Origin: Pseudomonadota bacterium
GTDB taxonomy: Bacteria; Pseudomonadota; Gammaproteobacteria; Burkholderiales; Methylophilaceae
Assembly: GCA_029556915.1 (NCBI GenBank)
Contig: JAKQIT010000077.1
Span: forward strand, 1-64,000
Length of the DNA stretch: 64,000 bases
Direction: 5' to 3'
Shown here one piece after another: positions 23,359-34,700 of the stretch; position 1 is the stretch's first letter, and the number at the start of each line of letters is the position of its first letter. The translations under genes and the position numbers were made by a program. A model generated the notes under the pieces. The model searched no databases. It was given only the letters and a program-made list of their open reading frames with translations, and was not told the DNA's origin.

Positions 23359-25221
23359 ATGAGTAGGGTGAATGGATTGAAATTTCAACGTGAATTTATA
23401 TTAGTATTGGGCTTAATTGCACAACATGGTGTTTCTCATGCCGACACGCCTGTTGTGGAATCAAAACCAAATACGACACTCTCTACGGCAGCAGAGGCTG
23501 CCAATGCAGCTGTTAATGCCGCCAATGCTGCTGCTAATGCTGCTAATGCTGCTGCAGCTGCTGCAGGCGCTGCCGCAAATGCTATTAACGCAGTTCTGCC
23601 ACCATCGCAACGCGTGCCATTGTCGAATACTTCAATGCCAGCAACCTCGCTTACTACGCCTTCCTCTGCAGCAAACGCAAGAGCAAGTGAGCAAAAAGCA
23701 GATACTAAGTTAGATAAAGCGCTTAATTTACCGCTAGAAGATTTTATTGGTAGCGCCGACTCTGCAAAATCAGACCCGTCCAACAGCTTGTTTGCTGGAG
23801 GTCAGTTTTTTGTGCCACAGGATCGCAGCTTAATAGGTTTAGTTGGTGCCTATGAAATTCCTGTAGAGGCTGATGCGAGCGCTGAGTTTACATCTGGCGT
23901 TGCACAAGTACGTGAAGATGGCTCAGTAGATGTTGAATCTATTAGTGCCATTAATTTATCAGACGCGGTTAAAGCTTCATTAGGCTTTAGCCGAGAAGTG
24001 TTGGTGGCCTCATCGCGTGTAAATCAAGCAAAAGCACAAACAGGCCAAGCCAAAGCTTTCTTATTACCCTCATTACTATTAAATGTGAAAACTGGGCGAG
24101 AAATATCTGAGCCTGGTTCACAGTTAGACCCTGTAACAGGTAAAGAAGTCTCGCGGAGTAACCATAATCGTTCTGACTTAAATTTAACTTTGAGGCAGCC
24201 CATTCTAGACTTACCAAGCTTATACGACTGGAAGCGACGTGAAGTGGTCGAGACTTCCCGTTCAGAAGGCATGCGATCAAGCCAAGGCGACGTTTATCTG
24301 GCAACCGTTAACGCATACTTGACTTTGGCTTCTAGCAGATTGCAAGCGAACATGGCTAAAGACTATGAGGCGCAACTTAAAGAACTGTTCTTTTACGTTG
24401 AAAAGCGTGCGAACGCTGGAGCATCAAGCAATTCAGACAAAGAGCGCGTTCGTGCGCGTGGCCTCAATGCTAAATCTTCAAGAATCGAGCAAGAGGCAGC
24501 GCATGCAGCGGCAGGGATTGAGTTAGTTCGACTAATGAATTTAGCTCCTGGTGTCATTCGATTACCTGATTTAGAGGATGTAGGCTTGTCTGTAGTGCCG
24601 CAAGAGTTAGATCAAGCCATGTCAATGGCAATTGCGTCAAACCCTGATATTGGTGTTTTACAAGCCGAGTTAAAAGCGGCAGAAATTGATCAAAAAACAG
24701 CCAAAGGTCGCTATATTCCAAGGTTTGACCTAGAGTATTCTAATTCTGACAGCGTTCATGCTGGTGGTGCAACGGGTAATCAGCGTGATCAACGCTTAAT
24801 GTTAGTGATGAATTGGTCGATTTTTAATGGCGGTAGCGATTTAAAATTTAATGAAGAAAAAGCAGCGCGTTATGAAGAAATAAAATATCGCTTAGATGAT
24901 CAACGTCGTCGCGTTATACAGTCACTCACAGCACAGTATGCCACACTAGAAGCAACCCGAAGCCGAATTGCAGCTGGCTATAAAGAATTAGAGTCAATCT
25001 CAGTTGCCGCCAATGCAATGTCTAAAAAGATGATTTCAGGCAATCAATCATTGCTGGATATGCTTGATGTATATGACCGGTATTATCAAGCACGCACACG
25101 CTTGGTCTCACTGCATACGCAAGAAATGACAGCTGTAGCGCAAATTGCACGTCTTGTTCAGGGCACCCCTAGCCAAAATCAATTAGCCAGCAACCCGCTA
25201 GGTGAACTAGAGAACCAATAA
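23359..25221 (+). CDS. TolC-family outer-membrane protein of a type I secretion system
   Basis: The product is 620 residues. A signal peptide ends near VSHA. A low-complexity Ala/Asn segment follows (about residues 44-80, repeating AANAANA). The outer membrane efflux domains start near residue 195 (INLSDAVKASLGFSREV) and include two helical repeats of the TolC type, with QPILDLPSLYDWKRREV in the first and FNGGSDLKFNEEKAA in the second. It would form the outer-membrane channel for the RTX protein encoded downstream. The ~190-residue N-terminal extension is long for the family. It is first of six same-strand secretion genes. Confidence 0.88.
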   Translation: MSRVNGLKFQREFILVLGLIAQHGVSHADTPVVESKPNTTLSTAAEAANAAVNAANAAANAANAAAAAAGAAANAINAVLPPSQRVPLSNTSMPATSLTTPSSAANARASEQKADTKLDKALNLPLEDFIGSADSAKSDPSNSLFAGGQFFVPQDRSLIGLVGAYEIPVEADASAEFTSGVAQVREDGSVDVESISAINLSDAVKASLGFSREVLVASSRVNQAKAQTGQAKAFLLPSLLLNVKTGREISEPGSQLDPVTGKEVSRSNHNRSDLNLTLRQPILDLPSLYDWKRREVVETSRSEGMRSSQGDVYLATVNAYLTLASSRLQANMAKDYEAQLKELFFYVEKRANAGASSNSDKERVRARGLNAKSSRIEQEAAHAAAGIELVRLMNLAPGVIRLPDLEDVGLSVVPQELDQAMSMAIASNPDIGVLQAELKAAEIDQKTAKGRYIPRFDLEYSNSDSVHAGGATGNQRDQRLMLVMNWSIFNGGSDLKFNEEKAARYEEIKYRLDDQRRRVIQSLTAQYATLEATRSRIAAGYKELESISVAANAMSKKMISGNQSLLDMLDVYDRYYQARTRLVSLHTQEMTAVAQIARLVQGTPSQNQLASNPLGELENQ

Positions 25222-25247
25222 TAAATGATGATGTTCGGGGAATATAA

Positions 25248-25952
25248 ATGGTGCTAGAAGAAAACAACGACAGCGCAGATGTGTTTTGGCCAGGTTACGT
25301 TGATGCCGTCACAAATTTAGTACTTAACTTATTATTTATGCTTACTATTATGATAGTGGCGGTTTTTATGTTTGCGCTTGAGCTAAGCCGCCATAAAAAT
25401 GAAATTCCTGCTCCTGTGGTAACTACCGCTGCTACTGAAGAAAAGTTAGCAGGTGATACCAATCAAGTATTCTCAGAAAACTTAAAAGCTAAAGAAGAAA
25501 AAATTGTTGCTTTAGAGCAGCAGGTTGATGCGTTACGTAAACAAATTCAAACTAAAGATTTGCCTGTGACTGTAAAAAACAATCAGTCACCAACACAAAA
25601 AATAGTCATTGTGAAGACACCTTTATCTGAATCTGGTAAAGGTTTGCAAGACTCACCGTTGTCAGGTGGTGGCGTTGTGGTACATTTTCTACATGAAGCT
25701 GTTACGCTAACAGAGCCAGAGGCAAATGCTGTACGCAAAGCCATTACTCAAATAGCCAATAAAGGTGGGGCACGCATCGTTGTAGATGTGCCAGCAGGAT
25801 TTACAGAGGCTAAGCGCTTAGGTTACTACCGAGCGATGGCAATCCGCAATCAACTTATTGCCTTGCGAGTTCCTGCAGAAAAGATTGATGTCTCTGTTCG
25901 CGAAGGTAAAACAAGCGCAGATAACACTAAAGTTTTGGTTATGGAGCCTTAA
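25248..25952 (+). CDS. MotB/OmpA-like protein, peptidoglycan-anchored proton-channel subunit (SiiA-like)
   Basis: The 234 residues have one N-terminal transmembrane helix (LVLNLLFMLTIMIVAVFMFAL) preceded by FWPGYVD. Asp19 takes the place of the proton-carrying Asp in MotB-type proteins. A short coiled coil follows (residues ~75-103), then a compact OmpA-like peptidoglycan-binding domain with GGARIVVDVP and the helix RAMAIRNQL. It lies 26 bp after the TolC gene and 3 bp before the HlyD gene. With the MotA-like protein at 27296-28618 it would form a MotAB-like channel, as SiiA and SiiB do in Salmonella SPI-4. Assignment to that role is by analogy. Confidence 0.75.
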   Translation: MVLEENNDSADVFWPGYVDAVTNLVLNLLFMLTIMIVAVFMFALELSRHKNEIPAPVVTTAATEEKLAGDTNQVFSENLKAKEEKIVALEQQVDALRKQIQTKDLPVTVKNNQSPTQKIVIVKTPLSESGKGLQDSPLSGGGVVVHFLHEAVTLTEPEANAVRKAITQIANKGGARIVVDVPAGFTEAKRLGYYRAMAIRNQLIALRVPAEKIDVSVREGKTSADNTKVLVMEP

Positions 25953-25955
25953 CTA

Positions 25956-27221
25956 ATGCCTACACGCTTCACTTCCAACATTAATCCAAGAACCACTTTT
26001 GTGATATTTTCAGTCGCAGCTGGATTAGCATTTTTGCTATGGGCAAAACTATCAAGTGTTGATGTGATTGTGCGAACCGAAGGCCGCATTGTGCCTGCTG
26101 GAAAGTCTCAAATTGTGCAGCATCTTGAAGGTGGTATAGTCAGAAACATATTAGTGCATGAGGGCGAGATTGTTAAGGCGGGGCAGCCATTGATGGACCT
26201 ATCTGACATTCAGGCACGTTCGAACTTAGATCAAGGGCAATCAAGATTGTTTTCATTACAAGGCAGAGAAGCGCGTTTATCTGCAGAGTCTTCGGGTGCA
26301 TCAAGTATAAATTTCCCAAAAGGATTAAATGATGAAAACGTCCGCAGGGCTGAAATTTCAGCTTTTCAGGCACGCCGCGCAAGAGTGAATGAAGAGGTGC
26401 AAGTGTTGCGTGATCAAAATGCACAAAAACGCGGTGAAATTGCCGAGTCAGAAAGTAGGCGTAGAAATCTTTTGTCTGAGTTAGATGTTGCTAAACAGCA
26501 ATATCAAGTGATAGAAGGGCTTAATAAAGACAACGCAGCTTCGCATTTAGAGCTTTTGGATAGCCAATCACGCGTACAGCGATTGACTTCGCAGATAGCA
26601 GAAGCAGAGGCAACTGCGCCGCGTTTACGCGCCTCGATGGCTGAAATTGAATCACGCATAAGTGAAGTATGGGCAAAATATCGTGCTGAAGCTTCTTCAG
26701 AGTTAACGCAAGTAAGAGCTGACTTAGAAAAATCTAATCTTGAAAAAACGACTAATGTTGACAGACTAAATCGAAATCAAGTGCGTGCTCCCGTTTCAGG
26801 CTTTATTAACCGATTAGTAGTGACTACCGTGGGTGGCGTAGTGCGCCCAGGAGAGGTACTCATGGAGATTACCCCTGATGACAAGGGGGTGTTGATTGAA
26901 GCAAAAGCCAAACCAAATGACAGAGCCAATTTGCGTAGTGGTCTAAATGCAAGAGTACGGATTGGTGCTTATGATTATGCAACGTATGGGACATTAGAAG
27001 GTCAAGTCGTAGAAGTTAGTGCTGACACCTTGGTTGATGAAAGAGAAGGACGCTATTACCGTGTGATTGTCAAAGCAAATGCTGAATCAGCACACAAAAT
27101 AGCGATTGTGCCGGGCATGACCGCCGTGGCAGATATTGTAGTTGGAAAGCGTACCGTGTTGTCTTACTTGCTTTCACCGTTGTTGCGTTTTAGGGATGGT
27201 GCGTTTCGTGATCCAAGATAA
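25956..27221 (+). CDS. HlyD-family membrane fusion protein
   Basis: This 421-residue protein has one transmembrane helix near residues 15-31, then the HlyD pattern: VRTEGRIVPAGKSQIVQHLEGGIVRNI (split lipoyl domain, first half), a long periplasmic coiled-coil hairpin (~90-270), and the second half with VRAPVSGFINRL and VGGVVRPGEVLMEI. It bridges the inner-membrane ABC transporter and the TolC-like channel. It is encoded 3 bp after the MotB-like gene. Confidence 0.92.
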   Translation: MPTRFTSNINPRTTFVIFSVAAGLAFLLWAKLSSVDVIVRTEGRIVPAGKSQIVQHLEGGIVRNILVHEGEIVKAGQPLMDLSDIQARSNLDQGQSRLFSLQGREARLSAESSGASSINFPKGLNDENVRRAEISAFQARRARVNEEVQVLRDQNAQKRGEIAESESRRRNLLSELDVAKQQYQVIEGLNKDNAASHLELLDSQSRVQRLTSQIAEAEATAPRLRASMAEIESRISEVWAKYRAEASSELTQVRADLEKSNLEKTTNVDRLNRNQVRAPVSGFINRLVVTTVGGVVRPGEVLMEITPDDKGVLIEAKAKPNDRANLRSGLNARVRIGAYDYATYGTLEGQVVEVSADTLVDEREGRYYRVIVKANAESAHKIAIVPGMTAVADIVVGKRTVLSYLLSPLLRFRDGAFRDPR

Positions 27222-27295
27222 ATTGAGCGCTGTGGTCTTGGCTAATATTTTGGATAAATTGATTAATTGAAGTTTAATGATATGGATAGTTGTTT

Positions 27296-28618
27296 ATGTA
27301 TAAACGATTAAGAGTTTACTACCTTTATACCGCCTTACCTTTTGTTTTGCTGCTCCTTGGCGCGGCAATTTATCATAAGGCGATTTTAAAAACCATTACG
27401 TCTAACCCGCACCCACAGGTGAACTACTTGATTTTTGCTATTACTTTAGTGGGGGGCGTATTGATTTTGTTAAATATTGGCAAACTTATGCACGAAGCTA
27501 AAGAATTAGCCAAATTTGCCGTTGCTAAAAAAGAAGGTACAAAGGTTGAAGAACTGGTTGAGCATGCACTTAACTGTGATGCTGACATTGCCTATGTGCT
27601 ACGTATGATGGCTGTTACAACTGACCGCTCAATCACGCATCAAGAACAAATTGCTATTGAAACAGAACTGCATAAAGCTTCTAGCCGTATCAATAGTCGT
27701 AACGCTATTCCACAGTTTTTAGGTGGTTTGTTGGTGGGCATGGGGCTGTTAGGTACTTTTATTGGTTTGCTCGCTACATTAGATGATATTGCGGTATTGA
27801 TTTCAAGTTTTGGTTCTTTAGACATGAAAACGGCAGATCCTATCGCTGTATTTAGCCAAATGGTGAAGCGTATGGAAGCGCCTATGCATTCAATGGGCAT
27901 TGCGTTCTCGGCCTCGATGTACGGTTTATTGGGTTCGATTGTGCTAGGTTTTATGATGGTTTCTGTACGTCGCTGTATCAGTGAAATTATGTCAAATCTT
28001 GGTTCTGAAGTAGCCCAACATATAGAGTTTGCTTTGGCGCGTGACGGTTTTGTCTATAGCAGAAGCGGCATTAAGGCTGGATTCACTAAACGACCAACAG
28101 AGGCATTAACAGCCAAAGATATGATGGGTAATTCGACAGAAGCGGCAGAAAAAGCACCTGTTACTACAACAACAGGAACTTCTGAAGCGAAAGAGCCTGC
28201 AAAATCCACAATGTTCGCTTCTAAAAGTAAACCTAGTATCGAATTTGAAGGTGAGCTTTCAGATGAAATTAGAGTACTAAAACGTATTGAAGAGCGTATT
28301 GCAGAATCCGCCCGCATACAAGAACGCACAATTAGCGTAGAAATTGAAGATTTTAGTAAGCAGCGGGCAGAAACATTGCGAGTATTAGCTGAAAATTTGG
28401 AGGCTTCAACACAATTTCGTGCAGAGCTACAACGCGTAGGGAGGCAACTAGGCGACATAATCCGCATGAGCGATAAAGGGCAGATGGAAATCAATGACCA
28501 AGTACGTGAGCTAAAATTGGGCACGGTAGATGGCTCTGCAGAAACACATCGCTTACTCATGGCTTTAATTGAGCTTCAACGTAATACTTTAGATGAGTTG
28601 CGAGCTGGAAGACAATAG
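27296..28618 (+). CDS. MotA/TolQ/ExbB-like proton-channel protein (SiiB-like)
   Basis: The product is 440 residues from ATG 27296; TTG 27290 would add two. Four transmembrane segments are visible: near 8-28, 40-60, 142-165 (FLGGLLVGMGLLGTFIGLLA) and 200-222 (MGIAFSASMYGLLGSIVLGF). The last two and LLGTFIGL are the conserved MotA/ExbB core. The C-terminal ~200 residues are cytosolic, with an Ala/Thr/Lys-rich linker and predicted coiled coil (LSDEIRVLKRIEERI onward). This long tail is absent from flagellar MotA. Placement between HlyD and RTX genes suggests the channel energises or gates secretion or adhesion. Its likely partner is the MotB-like protein. Confidence 0.75.
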   Translation: MYKRLRVYYLYTALPFVLLLLGAAIYHKAILKTITSNPHPQVNYLIFAITLVGGVLILLNIGKLMHEAKELAKFAVAKKEGTKVEELVEHALNCDADIAYVLRMMAVTTDRSITHQEQIAIETELHKASSRINSRNAIPQFLGGLLVGMGLLGTFIGLLATLDDIAVLISSFGSLDMKTADPIAVFSQMVKRMEAPMHSMGIAFSASMYGLLGSIVLGFMMVSVRRCISEIMSNLGSEVAQHIEFALARDGFVYSRSGIKAGFTKRPTEALTAKDMMGNSTEAAEKAPVTTTTGTSEAKEPAKSTMFASKSKPSIEFEGELSDEIRVLKRIEERIAESARIQERTISVEIEDFSKQRAETLRVLAENLEASTQFRAELQRVGRQLGDIIRMSDKGQMEINDQVRELKLGTVDGSAETHRLLMALIELQRNTLDELRAGRQ

Positions 28619-28723
28619 TAATTTTACTTGACCAAATTATTAAGCATACATGCCAGATTATTTATAGCTTTGGTATATATTTTGCTTATATTTAGTACAG
28701 GCTTATTAAGGAAGTAAATCAAA

Positions 28724-31700
28724 ATGGCAAATCAAAAGACAGTAAAAGATCTGCAAGCGATAACAAAAGGCACCGTAGAGACTGGAGCTAAAGTGCTTCA
28801 AGTAGGTGACCTGATTCGAGCTGTCCAAACTGCTGACGGTACTGTCAAAGTCAAGGAAGCATTAAACACGCTTAAGCTTGTGGATGTGGCTGATGTGGAT
28901 TTGTTGCTAACATTCGCAAATGGAGATCATGTCATCATTCCAAATGGTGCCCTAGATGCATTGGGAGTTAACCCTCCAAACGCCGATTTTTTAGATGCTA
29001 CAATTAACTTATCTGAGTTATTTAAGCTCGTTGGTGTTGCCAATCCAGCGAAAGCAGGTAGCTTACGCTTAGTAAGCGAAAATATTGATGCAAACCCACC
29101 TAGTGAATACGCTGAACCACAAACAGAACATATTCCTGACATAGCGCCACCTGCACCAATGGTCAAAGTAGGAGCAGGTACATCTTCTGGAACTGGTAAA
29201 GGGCCTGGAAATGGCGTGGGAGCCGGTGAAGGTGAAGGTGATGTTCCTGCAACCGTAGTACCTTTGGTAACCGCCCAGCCTTCAGTCTATAGAGTTGGTA
29301 AGACGACACAAAGTGTTCAAGATGTTCTGGATGGCACAGGCTTAGGTTTGCCTAATGCAACTGCTGCACTTTATACATCATCGGAATTTAAAGTTACTCC
29401 TTCAGGTCGTGCTGATTTGCCGCTTGGGGCGTATGATGCTACAGCTTCTTCAGACCAGTTAGCTGCCCGTGCAAGTCCAGCAGGTCAATCTACTCGTGAA
29501 ATAATTAATGGATCAGCAATAGCTGATAATATTGATTTCAACGCTGCTTTCAGTGCAGGGGTTGGACAGTGGAGCAAAGATTTACACATTACCTTAAATA
29601 ATTTCTCACAAGTTGATTCTATCCAACTGATATTTAATGCTGCCAAAATCGCACTTATTCCAGGATTTAATATCGTAGGTACTGGCGTCACTCGTGACAG
29701 TCCAACATCAAACTCCTGGCATGTGACCCCTGATGCAGCTATGTTGCTAAATGGGCTAGATGTTTTTATCGTTTACAATGTTAATGACAGTGCTGCTCCA
29801 GTCGATTTTGGTGCAGATGTAATAGTTAACGGTAATGCTGGGCCGTTCGCTTTCGAGGTAGTAAACAACTTAAATTTCACTTGGCGCGATGCTGTAACTC
29901 AAGAAGATTTTACGGTGACCAGTTCTACAGGTGACCCTCTCATGGTACTACCGAGGGCTGGCGTAGGCGTTGAAATTTTTGCTGGTGCAGGCAATGACAC
30001 TATCAATGCTGGTGCAGGCCCTGACTTGATTCACGGTCAAGATGGTGACGATAATATTGGTGCAGGTACAGGCAATGATGTACTCGATGGAGGCATAGGA
30101 GCTGACGTTCTTGATGGTGGACAAGGAATCGATACTGCAACCTACTATAATGCAGCAACAGGAGTTATTGCTTCGCTAGAAACCGGGTTAGGGGTTGTGA
30201 ACAGCGGTGAGGCTGCTGGGGACACTTACGTTAACATTGAAAATTTAACTGGATCGGATTTTGATGACGTACTCATTGGTGATGCACAGAAGAATTTACT
30301 CATTGGCGGTATAGGTAACGATAAACTCATTGGCCGTGGAAATGGTGACATACTAAATGGTGGGGACGGTAATGATACTGCCAGTTTTGAATACGCAGTA
30401 TCAGCGGTTACAGTAAGCTTGGCAAGTAACACTGGAACACAAGGTGAAGCCGATGGCGATGAACTGATTTCTATAGAAAATTTAATAGGCGGCGCTGGCA
30501 ATGACACATTTATTAGTGGCTTAGGCGTTCAGGCTAACGCTTATGATGGGCGAATTGGTATTGATACAGTCAGTTACCTAGCTTCTACTAGTGGCATTGC
30601 AGCTACACTTACTGCAGGGCTGATTACTCAAACCAATGATGCCGCAGGTGATACTTTTACCAGTATCGAAAACTTGGTAGGAAGCAACCAAAATGATACT
30701 TTAGCTGGAGATGCCGCAAATAACCAGCTTAACGGCGGCATTGGCAATGATGTTCTCGAAGGGTTGGCGGGTGCTGATAGTTTGATTGGTGGTGGTGGTA
30801 ATGACACCGCAAGCTTTGAGCATGCAGCATTGGGGGTGACAGCTTCTCTCAATAGCGTATTTACAGTTGGCCCTGTAGTGACACAGTCCAATGACGCTGC
30901 TGGTGATACATACTCAGGCGTTGAAAATCTCAGAGGTTCAAATTTTAATGACACTTTGATTGGTGACAATAGTGCCAATATTTTAACGGGTGGCGAAGGT
31001 GATGACGTCCTAGAGGGGATGGAAGGTTCTGATACTCTGATTGGCGGGAACGGTAATGACACAGCAAGTTACGCACATGCACTAACAGGCGTAGCTGCAA
31101 CACTCACGGCAAGTCTGGCTGGGTTTAGTAGTTCTGGTGATGCGGCCAGTGATACTTACGATAGCATTGAAAACATGACGGGCAGTAGCTATAACGACAT
31201 TTTGATTGGTGATGCCAATAACAATATTTTAAATGGTGGTGATGGCGACGATATTTTAGAGGGTTTTGGTGGTATTGATACACTGATTGGTGGCACAGGT
31301 AGCAACACCGCTAGTTATGAACACAGCTCGGCAGGTGTGCTTGCATCCTTACTCGACCCAAGTCTCAACACAAATGATGCAGCAGGCGACACATATACCA
31401 ATATTCAAAATTTATTAGGCACGGCACTCAACGATGAATTAACTGGCAATGCAAGCGACAATGTGCTCACTGGCAGTGGCGGTGATGATTTAATTTCTGG
31501 TGGCGCAGGTGTTGACAAGCTATTTGGGGGTGACGGAGATGATACGCTTGTGGATGATGGTGCTGGCGTAGCTGAGCTAAATGGTGGTGCTGGGAACGAC
31601 ATTATTCGATTGACCAATTTTGATACAACAGTTGACGCTGTTGTGGGCAGTACAGGAATAGATACATTAATAATCGATAAAGTTGCGGCTACGGATATTA

Positions 31701-34700
31701 CCTTTAATATGCAAACCTCAATCAATCAGGCGGGTGGTGTTCTTCATAACGGATATGGTGGTGGTACGGTTATCGGTAATTTTAATGGCGTAGAAAATGT
31801 CACGGTGACAGGCACTAACAGACTGTATGTGTTTACCAATAATGGTGACAATGTCATTACTGGTGGCGCTGGGTTAAGCGATACAGTTGATTATCGCAAC
31901 GCGACAGGTGGTGTAAATGTTAATTTAGCCACTGGTATTGTGACAGGTGGAAGTGGTAACGATACATTGTCTAACATTGAATACATATACGGTGCTAGCC
32001 AATGGGATGATGTATTGATTGGTAATGACGCGAATAACTGGATTCGCGGCATGTACGGCAGTGACTATATCGATGGTGGAAATGGAATCGATACGTGGTA
32101 TCTTGATTGGTCTGGTCAATCAGCCACGGCCTCGCTACTGACAACTGCGCAAAATGCTGCAATGGGTATCGCCATGACTGCTGAAGGTGCAGGCAATACC
32201 ATTTTAAATATGGAAAATATTTATGCAAGCGCTGGTGACCTTGTTTATGGTAATGCAGTGGCAAATGATCTTTACGGACGCGGTCTTTTAGAGGGTTTTG
32301 TAGGTGCAGATAATTTACGTGCTGCAACGCCAGCCGCAACCGCAAGCTATGCCAATGCAGGAAATACATATTTAGCAAGCCAAGGCCTTACCACGGCCGC
32401 TGGACAAGGCGTGACTGCAACGCTAACTAGCGCTTTTGGCGCTGGACCAGCAGTTTTTAATAGTGGGGATGCGGCTGGGGATACTTATGTTAATGTTAAT
32501 AACTTACAGGGCTCAGCTTTTAATGATGTGTTAATTGGTAATGGGTTAGTCAATATTATTGATGGTGGTGCAGGTGACGATGTTTTAGAAGGGCTTGGTG
32601 GAGCAGATACGTTTAGAGGTGGCGCTGGCATTGACAGTGTGAGTTATGCGCACTCTACAGCAGGTGTTATTGCAAGCTTGGCAAACCCACCAAGTAATAC
32701 TAATGATGCAGCTGGCGATAATTATTCTAGTATTGAAAACCTTATAGGTTCAAACTTCAACGATACCCTAGTGGGTGATGGTAATGACAATATATTAGAT
32801 GGTGGATTAGGGGTTAACACGCTAGATGGTGGTGGTGGTTTTGATATAGCTAGTTATTTAAATGCTACAGGCGCCGTGACGATAACAATGACGGGGGCTG
32901 GATCAGGCACTGTAACAGGTGCGGGGCGTACAGATACGTTACTCAATATTGAGCGTGTAGTTGGTTCTAATTTTACTGATAGCATTACAGGCACTACTGG
33001 GGACGACTGGATTGATGGTGGTGAGGGCGCTGATGCCATTGATGGGGTAGGTGGCAATGACACTATCTCATATGTAACTGCTACTGGTGGCAGAACGGTT
33101 GTGTTAAACAGTTCAAGTTCAGATGGTAAGGTATTAAGCAATTTTGAGAATATTGTTGGCTCAAACTTTGGCGATGTACTTACTGGAGATATCAACAACA
33201 ACATCATTGAAGGTGGATTAGGTAACGATACCCTCGATGGAGCAGGCGGTCTCGATACAGTGAGTTACTCACTTTCAACTGCAGCAGTATCTATCAACAT
33301 TTCTACTTCTTCCGTGCTAGGTGTTGCTGCTAACACTGCCACTGGCGGTGAAGGTAACGATACTTTAAGCAATTTTGAAAATATTACTGGTTCCGTCTTT
33401 AATGACATTTTAATTGGGGACGGTAATGCTAATGTGATTAATGCTGGCGATGGCAATGACTTGCTGGTGGGCGGGGCGGGTGCTGACACATTAAATGGCG
33501 GAAATGGTGTGGATACAGCCTCTTATGCAAATGCACTATCTGCAATTGCTGTCACTATTAATGGTGCTGGCACATTAGGCGATGCAAATGGTGACACGTT
33601 AACTAGTATTGAAAATCTCATAGGTTCAGCTTTTGATGATTTGATAACAGGTGACGGTGCGAATAACGTGATTGATGGTGGTGCAGGTAATGATGTAATC
33701 AACGCTGCTGGCGGCGTTGACACAATTTCATACCTAACTGCCGCTGCTGCAGTGAGTGTTAATTTGAGTAGTGCAGGCATCAATGCAACAGGCGGAGCAG
33801 GTAGTGATACGCTAACTAATTTTGAAAATATCATTGGCTCAAATTTAGATGATACTCTCGTAGGAGACGGCGCGGTTAATACTATTGAAGGTGGGCTGGG
33901 CAATGATACATTGGATGGTGCTGGTGGTTTAGATACTGTGAGCTACGAAAATGCTAGTGGTGGAGTTTCTGTGAATATTTCTGGTGTAACTGTATCTGGC
34001 ATTGCGGCAAACGCATCATCTGGGGCTGCAGGCAACGATCTATTAAGTAACTTTGAAAACATAACAGGCTCTGTATTTAATGACACGCTCATCGGCAACG
34101 CTGGGGCAAACACAATCGACGGAAGTGCTGGGGACGATATTTTAATTGGTGGGGCAGGTGCTGATGCATTAGTTGGTGGAGCTGGTATTGATACGGCTTC
34201 TTATGTGAACGCTACCTCAGCAGTGAGGGCAACGCTTGGTGGCGCCGCATTAAGCCATCTAGGTGATGCTTTAGGTGACTCCTACTCAGGGATTGAAAAT
34301 CTAACTGGCTCAGATTTTGACGATATTTTATACGGCGATAGTGGCAAGAACTTGATTATAGGTGGTGCTGGCAATGATGATTTGCGAGGTTTTGATGGTA
34401 ATGACATCATAGATGCCACACAAGGCTTAGACCAAATATATGGGGGGAATGGGGACGATACTATTATTGTTTCGGCAACCTCTGTTGGTGTGGCAGCACA
34501 GTATCGTGGTGAGGGTAATAATTCAACGGCATTTAATGGTGGCGACACACTAAAACTAACGGGCTTAGTGGCTGGCAGTTACTCTTTATCCGCTTTGGCA
34601 AATGAAACAGACAGTATGGAATTTTTAGATATGCGTGATGCAGTTAATACCAGCTTGAATATAGCGAGCTTAGATGTGCGCAATTTTGTTGATGGTGGCA

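Noticed and set aside
23436-23783. Antisense Ala-rich reading frame over the TolC gene start
   Set aside because: It mirrors the GCT/GCA-rich tract of the TolC-like gene and has no independent support.
28619-28723. Separate promoter for the RTX gene
   Set aside because: TTGACC at 28628 has no -10 at proper spacing; other A/T-rich hexamers are equally weak.
29980-34470. CRISPR-like regular repetition
   Set aside because: The repeats are in frame within one protein, vary in sequence and are not separated by unique spacers.
28927-34548. Many long antisense reading frames under the RTX gene
   Set aside because: They are Pro/Ser-rich shadows of the Gly/Asp-rich repeats and have no ribosome-binding sites or known domains.
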